Assembly (NCBI GenBank): GCA_946902985.2
Contig: OX336388.2
Span: 126,283,346-126,347,345, forward strand
Length of the DNA stretch: 64,000 nt
Direction of reading: 5' to 3'
Source of the DNA: Meconema thalassinum
Taxonomy: Eukaryota; Arthropoda; Insecta; Orthoptera; Tettigoniidae
Below the pieces are notes generated by a model that was given only the letters and a program-made list of their open reading frames with translations, searched no databases and was not told the origin of the DNA. The translations under genes and the position numbers were made by a program. How positions within the stretch are numbered: the stretch's first letter is position 1; the number at the start of each line of letters is the position of its first letter. Positions 32,471-41,146 of the stretch are shown here, piece by piece.

Positions 32471-33461
32471 TTCGAAGTTCTTGTTCAATTTCTTGAATTT
32501 CCCAATCGTGACCGGTGTGGCCACCATGACGTGAGGCATGCAACAACTGTAGCCGCTGGACGAGCTTATTGGGATTGTGCCAGTAGGTAATATCCACAAG
32601 GGGTTTTAATGGTTTAAATGTCACTCCCGAAGCGGACGCTTTACGACGAGTACTTTGACTGGTGGGAAACATTTTTGCAATGATGGTTTTATATTTTTGA
32701 GATATATTGGCATTCACTTGTTGAGCGGGATCATACTGTCTTTTGTGGGCATGGGTATTCAATAAAATGGATTTATATTTGTCAAGATCCTCTGACGTAT
32801 AATCATGGGAAGAGGGGGTCCGAGAAAAGAGCAGCTTTAACAGTCCTGGCGTTAATTTATAGTTGATGTTTTTAATGACAGCTTCAGTACGAGCAAATTT
32901 AATGGATGAATCGCCAATTTTAAAACTATCATTCTCATAGCGAACACCATACGTGGTATCTGTGTTTCCAATAAATAGATCGGTGAAATAGGGTTCCAAT
33001 GTTGATCCATAATATTTTATTAAAATGGTTTTCAGTTGAGCTTTATGTTGAGGGGTGGCCAAGAGTTGTGAAAACGGAGACGCCCTGGAAGGGCAAGGTG
33101 TTTCGACCATGGCCAAGGATTTCTTTTTTCTCAAAAACTCTGCAAGGGGTGCGGCCTTTTTTTGAGGCGTAAACACTTGTTCCTCTTCATCCTCAACTTC
33201 ACTAACACTAGTCAAATCTTCCTGTTCCTCTTCCTCTTCCTCAGGGTCCTCGTGCAGCGTCTGCGTGGCTTGTGAAACGGTGGGTAGCATTTCAGATGGC
33301 TTGAAAGAGGGTTTCAACATGGCTTTTAGTGGAGGTGCTAAATGTTGCTGAATAAACAAAGCATGATTTGCACGTGATTGTTTCAATTGACGAAACTTTT
33401 GGCGAATAGTATTTTTTGCTCTAATAATATGCTTTTTCAATTGACTCTCTGCTAACGCCAT
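32451..33461 (-). CDS. Conserved Polinton protein of unknown function
   Basis: 336 codons. Residues about 1-60 are basic and helical. Residues about 70-100 are strongly acidic (run of Glu, then DLTSVSEVEDEEE). A core from about 130 includes DTTYGVRYENDSFKIGDS, KLTPGLLKLLF and YTSEDLDKYKSILL, followed by a Lys/Ser-rich linker. The C-terminus holds LVQRLQLLHASRHGGHTGHD. From my knowledge of insect Polintons this core recurs next to the integrase and may be a virion or accessory protein; I know no proven function. It lies between ATPase (41 bp upstream) and integrase (20 bp overlap with the preferred start), so the three genes are probably co-regulated. Confidence 0.8.
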   Translation of the reverse strand: MALAESQLKKHIIRAKNTIRQKFRQLKQSRANHALFIQQHLAPPLKAMLKPSFKPSEMLPTVSQATQTLHEDPEEEEEEQEDLTSVSEVEDEEEQVFTPQKKAAPLAEFLRKKKSLAMVETPCPSRASPFSQLLATPQHKAQLKTILIKYYGSTLEPYFTDLFIGNTDTTYGVRYENDSFKIGDSSIKFARTEAVIKNINYKLTPGLLKLLFSRTPSSHDYTSEDLDKYKSILLNTHAHKRQYDPAQQVNANISQKYKTIIAKMFPTSQSTRRKASASGVTFKPLKPLVDITYWHNPNKLVQRLQLLHASRHGGHTGHDWEIQEIEQELRNAKIIV

Positions 33462-33502
33462 GGTGTCTTGACAAATGACTTGCCGGGGAATGAGACAGGG
33501 CC

Positions 33503-34201
33503 TTAAATAGCAATAAAATGATCAAACCCTAAGCGATACCGTCCTTGGTTGAGTTCACTTTGTTTGTCAATTACTAAACAGGCATGACGTTGAGTGTTCC
33601 AGCACTTAGCACACAATTCAGTAAACATTTGAAAGGTCATGTCAGGATTCACATGTTCATTATAAATGTGACGACTGTTCCTCTCGTCCTGACGAAATAA
33701 AACAATGACATTGGCATTGTCACGAATCAACTGTTTGGACATTTTAGAATACGTTTGTCCAAGATAGAAGCAATCGATATGTTTGTGTCGACCCATGCTG
33801 AAATAGCTTTGAATGATACCTTGACGTTCAGTGGATACATCATCGAAAATCATGAGTGAATCAGGCTTTACCTCATCCGGTGAAATCACATTTTCTTGCA
33901 TGGAAAATGTAAAATAACCCATATTCTCTTTTTGTAATCCAGACATGACTTGATCCAGAAACACGTAGAGGGGTTGGTAGAGAGATTTTGCAAAAATATA
34001 AATATTTTGAAAACGCAGACCATTGGGCGCTGTGATGAGCGTTAGCAAAAGATTTGTCTTTCCACAGCCGGAAGGCCCCACAATGATGCAGCGAATGGAA
34101 GATGGAAACAGTGAACCATGGCGTTGTTCACGTGATATGGGACAGAGATGGGAAACCATGTCCCCCACGGGGAATGACTCTTGCTGCTTAATAATCTTCA
34201 T
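33503..34201 (-). CDS. Polinton genome-packaging ATPase (FtsK/HerA, A32-like)
   Basis: 232 codons. The Walker A motif GPSGCGKT is at about residues 42-49 and the Walker B motif LMIFDD at about 116-121. The next conserved segment includes FSMGRHKHIDCFYLGQTY (sensor-like Gln) and an arginine-rich VLFRQDERN. Length and motifs match the DNA-pumping ATPases of Polintons, adintoviruses and nucleocytoplasmic large DNA viruses, which translocate the genome into the preformed capsid. ATG at 34201 is the first in frame. It shares an 86 bp divergent intergenic region with the fiber-like gene. Confidence 0.93.
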   Translation of the reverse strand: MKIIKQQESFPVGDMVSHLCPISREQRHGSLFPSSIRCIIVGPSGCGKTNLLLTLITAPNGLRFQNIYIFAKSLYQPLYVFLDQVMSGLQKENMGYFTFSMQENVISPDEVKPDSLMIFDDVSTERQGIIQSYFSMGRHKHIDCFYLGQTYSKMSKQLIRDNANVIVLFRQDERNSRHIYNEHVNPDMTFQMFTELCAKCWNTQRHACLVIDKQSELNQGRYRLGFDHFIAI

Positions 34202-34287
34202 GTCAACTAAGGCTTAGACAGGCTAGCCGGCTGTCTATATACAGGACACCGAACCTTGTCATAGAAACAGTAGACTGGTACTACAGG
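34202..34287. promoter_or_regulatory. Divergent promoter between ATPase and fiber-like genes
   Basis: Only 86 bp separate the two divergent start codons. It holds a TATATA at 34236-34241 and a short inverted motif (GGCTAGCCGGCTGTCTA). Position implies it drives both the leftward integrase-ATPase block and the rightward structural block. Confidence 0.5.
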
Positions 34288-35013
34288 TTGACGATGGATG
34301 TCTTTGGACGTGCGTTGATGGCCAAAGCTAGGCCTGTCCCCATACATGATCCTAAACAGGAAACAGATCCTGCTAATAAACACTATGTGGATAGGTCAGT
34401 AGTGCCACGCACAAAACAGGGAGATTATGACTTTAAGGGAAAGCGGTTAACCCATGTAAAACATCCTCATGTGTCTACAGACGTTACTACGAAAAAGTAT
34501 GTGGATAACAAAGTGTATGAGTTTTATGACAAAGTGCCCCAGCTTACTGTGAATGGCTATAGCGCTAATCACCATCGGATTATTCAAGTGGAAGACCCAC
34601 AAGACGAAGACGATGTTTGTACCAAGCGTTACGTGACCCATGAAATGAAAAGGCTTTATAAATTTATCCCATCTGTATTTTTAGTGTATCTGACAAATGA
34701 AAAACCTGTGAATGACAGAAACCATTTACCGCTAGTCCATGATCAGCACTTGACCTATGTGCTTGCTTCGGGTTTAAGCCACTATCGATTACACTATAAT
34801 GGAACCATTCACATCAAATATGCCATACCTGATGAGAACCATTTACAAATAAAGATAAATGGTCATAGGATGTTGATCCATAACCATGAAATGGTCAATG
34901 CTGGTGACGAATTATCCTTTCACCTCATGTTGACATGGAATGAAAAGCAAACGGGAAAAACCATAAACGATTTCCCACTTTATGTGGAATTGGAATATAC
35001 AGCCATGAAATAA
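34288..35013 (+). CDS. Putative fiber or spike protein
   Basis: 241 codons; ATG at 34294 (MDVFGRALM) is equally possible. The first 120 residues contain three spaced repeats ending NKHYVD, TKKYVD and TKRYVT, each preceded by a DP or DV pair, a pattern found in trimeric shaft/tail-fiber proteins. The C-terminal half (about 130-241) is beta-rich with alternating hydrophobic residues, as in a receptor-binding head. It is the first rightward gene, followed by core, protease, penton and capsid genes. Role inferred from repeats and position; a receptor is unknown. Confidence 0.65.
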   Translation: MTMDVFGRALMAKARPVPIHDPKQETDPANKHYVDRSVVPRTKQGDYDFKGKRLTHVKHPHVSTDVTTKKYVDNKVYEFYDKVPQLTVNGYSANHHRIIQVEDPQDEDDVCTKRYVTHEMKRLYKFIPSVFLVYLTNEKPVNDRNHLPLVHDQHLTYVLASGLSHYRLHYNGTIHIKYAIPDENHLQIKINGHRMLIHNHEMVNAGDELSFHLMLTWNEKQTGKTINDFPLYVELEYTAMK

Positions 35014-35072
35014 CCACCTGACGTTAGTTGTGATTTAAACTTTCTTGTGAAAGGTTGTGGGTCATTATCATC

Positions 35073-35528
35073 ATGGTGAAACAAAGGTATGCAGTGAGAA
35101 AGACTAAAAAAAGGACTTTGTCCTTGGCAAAGCCAGGGTTTTCAACATTCGTGGACAAGCCCTTGCAAAAGAAAAAAAGAAAAAATAATGTATTGACCAT
35201 AAGGAAAGCCATTCGAGCAGCACAGAGACAGGTTATTCCAAAACGTCGGCGACAGGTTTCAAACCAAGGGCGAGTGATTCCCGTCCCCAAACGAGCGGGA
35301 TTTTTACCTGCATTATTTGCCGGTTTGGCTGCTCTGGGTTCACTTTTGGGCGGTGCCAGTGCAGTGGCGAAAACCATTAAAGCCGCGCAGCAGGGCAAGC
35401 AACAACTCAAAGAAAGTCAGCGACACAATGAAACGATGGAAGCGATTGCCATGGGGGGTAGAAATGCCAATTTAAAGCCAGCCTTTTATCAACAAGGATT
35501 TGGGATTTCACCATTTCGAAATATATAA
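35073..35528 (+). CDS. pX/Mu-like basic core protein
   Basis: Likely start ATG 35073 (MVKQRYAVRK); an upstream ATG at 35055 is less likely. About 151 codons. The N-terminus is highly basic (KKKRKNN, PKRRRQ). A hydrophobic small-residue segment FLPALFAGLAALGSLLGG at about residues 95-112 is followed by AKTIKAAQQGKQQLKESQ and HNETMEAIA. This arrangement resembles the Polinton/adintovirus proteins compared with adenovirus pX, which condense DNA and may perturb membranes. It is just upstream of, and overlaps, the protease frame. Confidence 0.7.
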   Translation: MVKQRYAVRKTKKRTLSLAKPGFSTFVDKPLQKKKRKNNVLTIRKAIRAAQRQVIPKRRRQVSNQGRVIPVPKRAGFLPALFAGLAALGSLLGGASAVAKTIKAAQQGKQQLKESQRHNETMEAIAMGGRNANLKPAFYQQGFGISPFRNI

Positions 35529-35943
35529 AAAAAAAAAATTAACCTCAGCCATAGCGAGACATGCCCTGACGCATCAACAAGTGGAAAGCTATGCTAAACA
35601 ACTAAAGCTTTCTCATTTTCGAGGTGTGTTTATGCGAAACCAATTACCCCCACGACCCTGGAAACAGGAATGTGCTGTTGTCAATTTGGATGATCACCGA
35701 GGACCAGGGACGCATTATGTAGCTTATGTCAAAGAGGGATCCATGGTATGGTACTTTGACAGTTTTGGGAATTTGCCCCCGCCCATGGAACTAGTGACCT
35801 ATTTTGGAAACAGGATCAAGATATATTATAATGTGAAACGTGAGCAAACGTTTAACAGCCAACAGTGTGGACGTTTGTGTTTAATTTTTTTATATAAGAC
35901 GCAGCATAAGCAAAAACGCCACCAGTATGTCGGCAGAAAGTAA
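35500..35943 (+). CDS. Adenovirus-type cysteine protease (virion maturation)
   Basis: 147 codons in this frame. The catalytic His is in GTHYVAY (about residue 72), an Asp follows in WYFDSFG (87), and the oxyanion Gln and nucleophile Cys are in SQQCGRLC (about 122-123). In the family it trims capsid precursors during maturation. The recognised domain begins near HQQVESYAK (residue 25), so the ATG at 35500, which overlaps the preceding gene by 29 bp and precedes a 12-A run (35527-35538), is doubtful: the native start may have been lost or shifted by a homopolymer indel. Catalytic residues are intact. Confidence 0.85.
   Translation: MGFHHFEIYKKKKLTSAIARHALTHQQVESYAKQLKLSHFRGVFMRNQLPPRPWKQECAVVNLDDHRGPGTHYVAYVKEGSMVWYFDSFGNLPPPMELVTYFGNRIKIYYNVKREQTFNSQQCGRLCLIFLYKTQHKQKRHQYVGRK
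35891..35898 (+). promoter_or_regulatory. TATA-like box upstream of penton
   Basis: TATATAAG lies 28 bp before the penton ATG (35927), inside the end of the protease gene. Spacing suits a late promoter, but no transcript evidence exists here. Confidence 0.4.
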
Positions 35944-36648
35944 AACGTTTACACTGCATGGACGTGGACCTGAAGTCAGCCTAGACTTCTACCCGCCTAT
36001 CGAATTGAGTGAAAACCCTATGGTTTAGGACTTGTTTCTCTTGAAACGTACAATCGAATATACAACATACGTGAAAATGTGAACAACAAGTTTTACTATG
36101 ATGATTCTGTGCTCACCTTGAACTCTGGTGGATACACGATCGATGATATTTATGAACACATTTATGTGGTGTTGATCAATCAATATGGTTTAAAGTCATT
36201 TCTCGACGGAACGCACAAGTTTGAACTTGTAGGAAATACCAACACTCATCGCTGCAGTATTTTCTCTACCTTCAACATTGACTTTAAAACACACCCCGAT
36301 TCCATAGGTCCATTACTAGGATTTAAACCACGTGTGTTGTAGCCCAACAAAAAACATGAATCGGACCATGAAGTGAAATTCATTGAAGACCATCATGTGT
36401 CGGTGACGTGTAATATTATTAGCCATGTGTACACCAATCAAGAACCATCGCATTCGCTTTATGACTTTATTGTGACATCACCCAATGGGTATATTATTCG
36501 TGAAAACCCTCTAGTGGTGCTTTTTCATTCTGTGGCTGTCGATAGTATTAGTAATATAACATTAAGACTGATCAATAGAGATCAACAACTCATTGATCTA
36601 GATTCTACCACACCAGTGACTTACAAGTTGGTGCTAAAGCCACTATGA
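35927..36648 (+). pseudogene. Penton (minor capsid, single jelly roll), broken
   Basis: The reading frame starts at ATG 35927 (MSAESKTFTLHGRG) and passes a DFYPPIEL motif typical of the Polinton penton. It then hits TAG at 36026-36028, because of a frame change around the AAAACCC run at 36012-36019. The next frame carries NNKFYYDDS through SIGPLLGFKPR (36079-36339) and ends in an in-frame TAG at 36340-36342. The same frame continues to 36648 with HVSVTCNIISHVYTNQEPSH. So there is one frameshift and one nonsense codon. Penton capsomers occupy the vertices and work with the hexon-like major capsid protein. Confidence 0.85.
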
Positions 36649-36833
36649 AATTTGTGTATAAAGCAACAACACCGTCTAGGAATGGTGTTAGTTGTTTGCC
36701 ACGTGAATACACGTTAACATCTCAAGGCAAGCAGATTTTACAGCATTTGGGTTACCACGTCAATCATCATAATGAATTCTATCCTAGAGATAGCGAATCA
36801 CATCGAGGAGCAACCAGGAGTGGTAAGAATTGA
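36645..36833 (+). CDS. Small ORF between penton and capsid
   Basis: 62 codons beginning MKFVYKATTPSRNG. Overlaps the penton stop by 4 bp and the capsid start by 62 bp. It is the only open frame in the gap and its tight packing suggests it may be real, but I recognise no family. It could also be a leader or chance frame. Confidence 0.35.
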   Translation: MKFVYKATTPSRNGVSCLPREYTLTSQGKQILQHLGYHVNHHNEFYPRDSESHRGATRSGKN

Positions 36834-37920
36834 TCTCCATTCCTATCAAGCTCAAACACCTGGACTCAATAACAATGATGAAATTCAATTTGTTATCAAC
36901 AACCAAGATATTTACACTCTACCGCATGAAAGTGTCATTCAGATTGAAGGTCGGCTCACCAAAGCCGATGGCTCTACACCCACCACATCCAAGTTGGCCA
37001 ACCATGGTTTGGCCTTTCTATTTTCTGAAGTGCGGTATGTCATTAACGATATCGTGGTGGATAGCAGTCGAAATGTGGGCATTTCCAGTGTCGTGAAACT
37101 ATACCCCTCTTATAGTGAGGAAGAAGGTAAAACACTTTGCATGGCAGGTTGGTGTCCTGACTCGACCAATGATTGGATGGTACACACTGATGGAACCTTT
37201 ACTGGATATTTACCTCTTAAACTGATTTTAGGCTTTGCCGAAGATCACCAACGCATTGTGGTCAACGCAAGGCAAGTGCTTTACCTAGTGAGAGACAGGA
37301 GTGATAATAATGCACTCAAGGGAGCCGACGATGCCCCCATCGATTCAAAAATTCAACTACAACGCTTGCTATGGAAAGTCCCCCATGTGACCCTTGAAGA
37401 TAGCAAAAAACTGGACATACTCAAAATGGTAAAGAGAGATATGCCTCTCCCCATGGAATTTAGAAGCTGGGCACTCCATGAGTATCCGCTATTGCCCACC
37501 ACCAACACACACAGTTGGTCTGTAAAAACAGCTCGCTATACAGAGAGACCTCTCTACCTGATCGTGGGTTTTCAAACGAATCGCAAGTATCAACAAACCA
37601 AAGATGCCACGCAATTTGATCACCTGCAATTGAGAAATGCACGTCTTTTCCTCAACGGAGCCGTGTTTCCCTATGAAGGACTGGATTTGGATTTTTCAAA
37701 AAATAAGTTTGGCCCCCTGTACGACTTGTTTTCTAAATTTCGATGGTCGTATTATCAAAAAGAGAACGGCCCCATGCTACTACCCCAAGCGTTTAAGGCA
37801 AGAGCGCCACTGATTGTCTTTGACTGTTCTTACCTGGAAGAGTCTGTCAAGCCATCCAATATCGACATTCGACTAGATTTTGAAACGCATGACAATGTAC
37901 CAGCCAATACGACGGCCTAG
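36772..37920 (+). CDS. Major capsid protein (hexon-like, double jelly roll), early TAG
   Basis: 382 codons. The N-terminal segment LNNNDEIQFVINNQDIYTLP and the later DHLQLRNARLFLNGAVFPYE and APLIVFDCSYLEE are, to my knowledge, conserved in the capsid proteins of insect Polintons/adintoviruses. Such proteins have a double jelly roll fold and form pseudo-hexameric capsomers. The frame ends in TAG (37918-37920), but the same frame stays open for 21 more codons to TAA at 37984-37986 and keeps the family-like hydrophobic and Asn-Tyr-Tyr-Pro character. The TAG is therefore probably a nonsense mutation near the C-terminus. The fold is inferred; identity as MCP is likely but not proven. Confidence 0.75.
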   Translation: MNSILEIANHIEEQPGVVRIDLHSYQAQTPGLNNNDEIQFVINNQDIYTLPHESVIQIEGRLTKADGSTPTTSKLANHGLAFLFSEVRYVINDIVVDSSRNVGISSVVKLYPSYSEEEGKTLCMAGWCPDSTNDWMVHTDGTFTGYLPLKLILGFAEDHQRIVVNARQVLYLVRDRSDNNALKGADDAPIDSKIQLQRLLWKVPHVTLEDSKKLDILKMVKRDMPLPMEFRSWALHEYPLLPTTNTHSWSVKTARYTERPLYLIVGFQTNRKYQQTKDATQFDHLQLRNARLFLNGAVFPYEGLDLDFSKNKFGPLYDLFSKFRWSYYQKENGPMLLPQAFKARAPLIVFDCSYLEESVKPSNIDIRLDFETHDNVPANTTA

Positions 37921-37981
37921 TGTTTCATTATTCATCACAAACAAGTCAACTATTATCCACTGTCCAACCAAGTGACGAGTG

Positions 37982-37989
37982 TATAAATA
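37982..37989 (+). promoter_or_regulatory. TATA-like box upstream of the BIR gene
   Basis: TATAAATA lies 30 bp before the ATG at 38020 and overlaps the distal TAA of the capsid frame. Candidate promoter for the accessory gene block. Confidence 0.45.
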
Positions 37990-38019
37990 ACAGCTCAACC
38001 CACGTCAAGCCGCTCAGTC

Positions 38020-38556
38020 ATGTCTTGCTTTAAAGCCTCAAGAGACGTTACATCCATGAATTTAAACTCTGAGGAACAACGTTTCAAGACTTTTGCCACA
38101 TGGCCAGTGCCTTTCATAAACCCTCAAGCCTTGGCGGCCGCTGGATTCTACTATTTAAAAACAAGAGATGAAGTGAAATGTGCCTTTTGTCCCATCATCA
38201 TAGACCAATGGCAGGAGGGCGATGAACCCATGCAGGAACATCAGCGCTGGTCACCCACCTGCCCCTACCTGCGTAGAGTGGAAGTGGGAAATATATCCTC
38301 TCATTCAAGCTATCCCTCACTTGTGACTCTGGGTGTTGAAAAGAAAACAAGTTACGATACGTGTGGACCGTATGGTGTCCATGGTGCTTCGGTGAGCAGC
38401 TCACCATCAAAAACGCCTAGTTTAGAGACATTGGGACATCATCGGTGTTATGGACGTTACAAACACAAGAGACTATATTGTTGTATCAGTTGCTATCGTC
38501 CTTATCCCAAAATGAGAAAAGCCTGTAAGACGTGTTATGATAATAAAATGATGTAA
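38020..38556 (+). CDS. BIR-domain (IAP-like) protein
   Basis: 178 codons. One baculovirus-IAP-repeat domain at about residues 20-86: the RFKTFATWP start, AAAGFYYL, then zinc ligands Cys54, Cys57 (KCAFC), His74 (EHQRW) and Cys81 (PTCP). BIR proteins bind caspases or their antagonists and can block apoptosis. The C-terminus (about 140-178) is Cys/His-rich (CYGRYKHKRLYCCISCYRPY, CKTCYD) and might be a second zinc module in place of the usual RING; the spacing does not fit a RING. A TATA-like box precedes it. Probably captured from a host or another insect virus (inference). Confidence 0.9.
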   Translation: MSCFKASRDVTSMNLNSEEQRFKTFATWPVPFINPQALAAAGFYYLKTRDEVKCAFCPIIIDQWQEGDEPMQEHQRWSPTCPYLRRVEVGNISSHSSYPSLVTLGVEKKTSYDTCGPYGVHGASVSSSPSKTPSLETLGHHRCYGRYKHKRLYCCISCYRPYPKMRKACKTCYDNKMM

Positions 38557-38696
38557 TTCTTAAATTCTTATTTTTGCATGTCCCTCTGTCCTACCCTAAC
38601 CTCAATTTGAAACTAGCATGGAAGGTAAGCCCATGCCATGATCACACGTGATCGTCAGTCAGTCGTCAGTTGAACTTGGTCCAGGCAAGCGTCAAC

Positions 38697-39248
38697 ATGT
38701 TGCGCACACTCATTGTGGATTGCCAAGGGTTTAAAATTGGTGACAACAAATTTATATTTAAACAAGTGGCCATGATCGATTGTACCACGTTTTGGATATC
38801 GCAAGCTACGCATTTGCTCTTTAAACCACCCCATGCTTTTGATTTGTTGTGTGAAAAAGACCGTAAACAAACCCAGTGGATTGAAAATCATAGGCAACTA
38901 GACTGGAATCAGGGAACCATTTCCTATAAATATTTGGACGTGGTCATGAAAGCACATTTGTCCTCGGCCAATGTGGTATTTGTGAAAGGTAGTGAAAAAC
39001 GGCAATGGTTGCAACCATTTTTGGCGTCTTACTGCCAATGTATCGACCTTATGGAGTTGGGCTGCCCCTCCCTGCAAACGCTCATGGATACTTGTTCCTG
39101 TGGCAACATTACCCATACAGCCCTATCGCATGCGTGGCATCTCTTTCATTGGTTAACCACTCATGCCTGCTGGGAGTTGTTGAACAAAATTATAACTCAA
39201 GATTTACCTGTGAATGACGCCAGTGAGATTTCTACAAGCGACGTGTAA
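38697..39248 (+). CDS. Conserved Polinton accessory protein, function unknown
   Basis: 183 codons from ATG 38697 (the frame is open to ATG 38670). Begins MLRTLIVDCQGF followed by KFIFKQVAMID, then LLFKPPHAFDLL, FVKGSEKRQWLQPF, IDLMELGCPSLQTLM and a Cys/His cluster (CSCGNITHTALSHAWHLFHWL). The opening beta-strand with an Asp followed by spaced acidic residues is reminiscent of RNase H-fold nucleases such as DEDD-type, but I cannot place a full catalytic set. I believe similar proteins occur in other insect Polintons. Located between BIR and another unknown gene. Confidence 0.6.
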   Translation: MLRTLIVDCQGFKIGDNKFIFKQVAMIDCTTFWISQATHLLFKPPHAFDLLCEKDRKQTQWIENHRQLDWNQGTISYKYLDVVMKAHLSSANVVFVKGSEKRQWLQPFLASYCQCIDLMELGCPSLQTLMDTCSCGNITHTALSHAWHLFHWLTTHACWELLNKIITQDLPVNDASEISTSDV

Positions 39249-39269
39249 ACATCTACAGCACGTGATACC

Positions 39270-39740
39270 ATGGAGAAAGGCAATGCTACGGACAAAGCCA
39301 TCGGCAAGTTCTTTGTGTGTAAAAAGAAACTAGACAGTTTTACCAAAGAGGAACTCTTGGCGCTGCCCAAGTCATTCATTTATTATGTGGCCGCCAACGC
39401 AGTGAAAGAAATTTGGCAACATGTACCAAAATCATGGACTCAAGACCCTGTGTTGAGTGAATTGCAACCCTGTACGGATTACGATCACCATAAGCAAGTG
39501 GCCATGGCAAAAATACCGTCTATGCGTCAGTGTGCGACTTGTCAGCTAGTGAAACTGTATCACGGTCATAAAAGTCCATGTAAAGACTTTGTTGAATCAT
39601 TCCACGGGTGTCATGGCGAGAAAAAGCAACAACAACAACAACAAACACAAACATCGTCCACAGAGGAGGAGGAAGACCAAACCTTTTTACCATCGATGGA
39701 AAAGGATATGCCAGACCTGTACTGGCAATGGCGTCATTGA
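39270..39740 (+). CDS. Unknown Polinton accessory protein, Gln-rich tail
   Basis: 156 codons starting MEKGNATDKAIGKFFVCKK. The N-terminal 75 residues look helical and globular. A possible zinc site follows (CATCQLVKLYHGHKSPC then a HGCHG motif, about residues 88-115). A Gln run (QQQQQQ) and an acidic patch (EEEED) end the protein. It overlaps the PLA2 gene by 128 bp in another frame. No family recognised. Confidence 0.5.
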   Translation: MEKGNATDKAIGKFFVCKKKLDSFTKEELLALPKSFIYYVAANAVKEIWQHVPKSWTQDPVLSELQPCTDYDHHKQVAMAKIPSMRQCATCQLVKLYHGHKSPCKDFVESFHGCHGEKKQQQQQQTQTSSTEEEEDQTFLPSMEKDMPDLYWQWRH

Positions 39741-40053
39741 CAAAGTGATTCAATACCTATCTTTCGAAATCCATCTTCCAGGTTATCGTTTTTGCGGCCC
39801 TGGAACTCGTCTCGAAAAACGTTTACAACGTGGTGATGTACCCATTAATCTTTTGGATCAAGCATGCAAGGAACATGACCTTTCTTATCGCCATAGTCAT
39901 CCTGGTTTAAGACATGTGGCAGATAAATTGTTATTGAAGAAAGCTAAACAACGTTTCACATCCAGTGATGCCTCAGTGGGTGAAAGGATGGCAGCCCTGA
40001 TTGTCATGAGTGCTATGAAAGGAAAGTTGATAATGCATGGACATAAACATTGA
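39613..40053 (+). CDS. Parvovirus-type phospholipase A2 protein
   Basis: 146 codons from ATG 39613 (MARKSNNNN). The N-terminus is basic (RPQRRRKTKPFYHRWKR, likely nuclear targeting). The PLA2 core has the calcium loop FCGPGT (about residues 60-65), then the catalytic pair in DQACKEHDLSY (His88-Asp89, with Asp82 and Tyr92), the compact form seen in the parvovirus VP1 unique region, where it helps virions leave endosomes. In Polintons/adintoviruses such domains are presumed virion components. Active-site residues are intact. Confidence 0.88.
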   Translation: MARKSNNNNNKHKHRPQRRRKTKPFYHRWKRICQTCTGNGVIDKVIQYLSFEIHLPGYRFCGPGTRLEKRLQRGDVPINLLDQACKEHDLSYRHSHPGLRHVADKLLLKKAKQRFTSSDASVGERMAALIVMSAMKGKLIMHGHKH

Positions 40054-41146
40054 AGAGTGAGGAATTGGAATGTGTTTGTATTCTATTTTTCTTTTGTCAA
40101 TTCACTATGACTATGAAATAAAAACAAAGGTTTACCAGAGCACAATGATTTGTTATTTTTAATTTTAAGAAATCGTGATGTTGATGGCTGATTTTTTCAT
40201 TTTACACATTTCACACATGATGAATTCCGCACACTGTCATTTGCCAATTTGCAATTTACAGTTTTTAAAAATGTTCGTTTCAAGTTTTGCGTTTTTGATG
40301 ATATGGATTTTTCCAGTTTGCTGATGACACATTTTAAACAATGTCCGTTTGAAGTTTTTTGAATTTTCAAATTTTACATATGGCCATTTCCAGTTTTTTA
40401 AATGTCCGTTTTAAGTTTTGCGTTTTTTTTGGTGATATGGAAACATGGATTTTCCTTTTTTCTGTTTTCACATTTTTCCATTTGGTGTATGTCGAAAGTT
40501 GAGATTTGACAATCATGTTCATGCAAGTGCTTGACCATGGCCATGCTGTAATGTGTTGATGCGTGTTTGGAGAAACGTCGAGGTCTACAACTACTGCAGG
40601 TAAGACTGTTTTTACAAAAATAATGTCTTTTGACTGCCACATTTCAATGAAAAAAAACGAAACTATTGAAAACAAAATGAGTATATAAGTGACCATTTAC
40701 CCCCTTCCCACCCACCCTACCTCACCGTGTTTGCTCTGGTCAACCATACACATCAGCTTTCTCTCTCCACTCATACATTCACACCTGTCTTTGGGAACAA
40801 ACACAATCACTTTATTTATTCTCAAAAGCACATTCTCGACATGCACACTCATCCCAAAAGAACTTTTTTTTAGTTTATCATTTACATTATGAAAAAATAA
40901 TATAAAGTTACTAAAAATCTTACTTATTTCATATTTACAAAAAAAAACTCAACTTTGTACAGCGTTAAAAGAATCAAACTATTTACCAATCAAAAAATTA
41001 AAAAAAAATAAGGTTGCATAGAACTTTTAAAGAGCAAAAGGTTCAAGTGGGTTGTCACTATTTACAATGACAGAAACCAATATTTACAAAATTCTAAATC
41101 CACAAGTTACAAAAAGCCATGTCCCATAAACGATTAAACAATGAAA
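40054..41146. other. Convergent intergenic region with degenerate repeats
   Basis: Lies between the 3' ends of the rightward block and the leftward polymerase. AATAAA at 40117-40122 is a likely polyadenylation signal for the PLA2 gene. 40250-40450 holds two or three degenerate copies of a unit with AATGTCCGTTT, AAGTTTTGCGTTTTT and GATATGGA words. A TATATAAG occurs at 40681-40688. No gene recognised. Confidence 0.55.
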
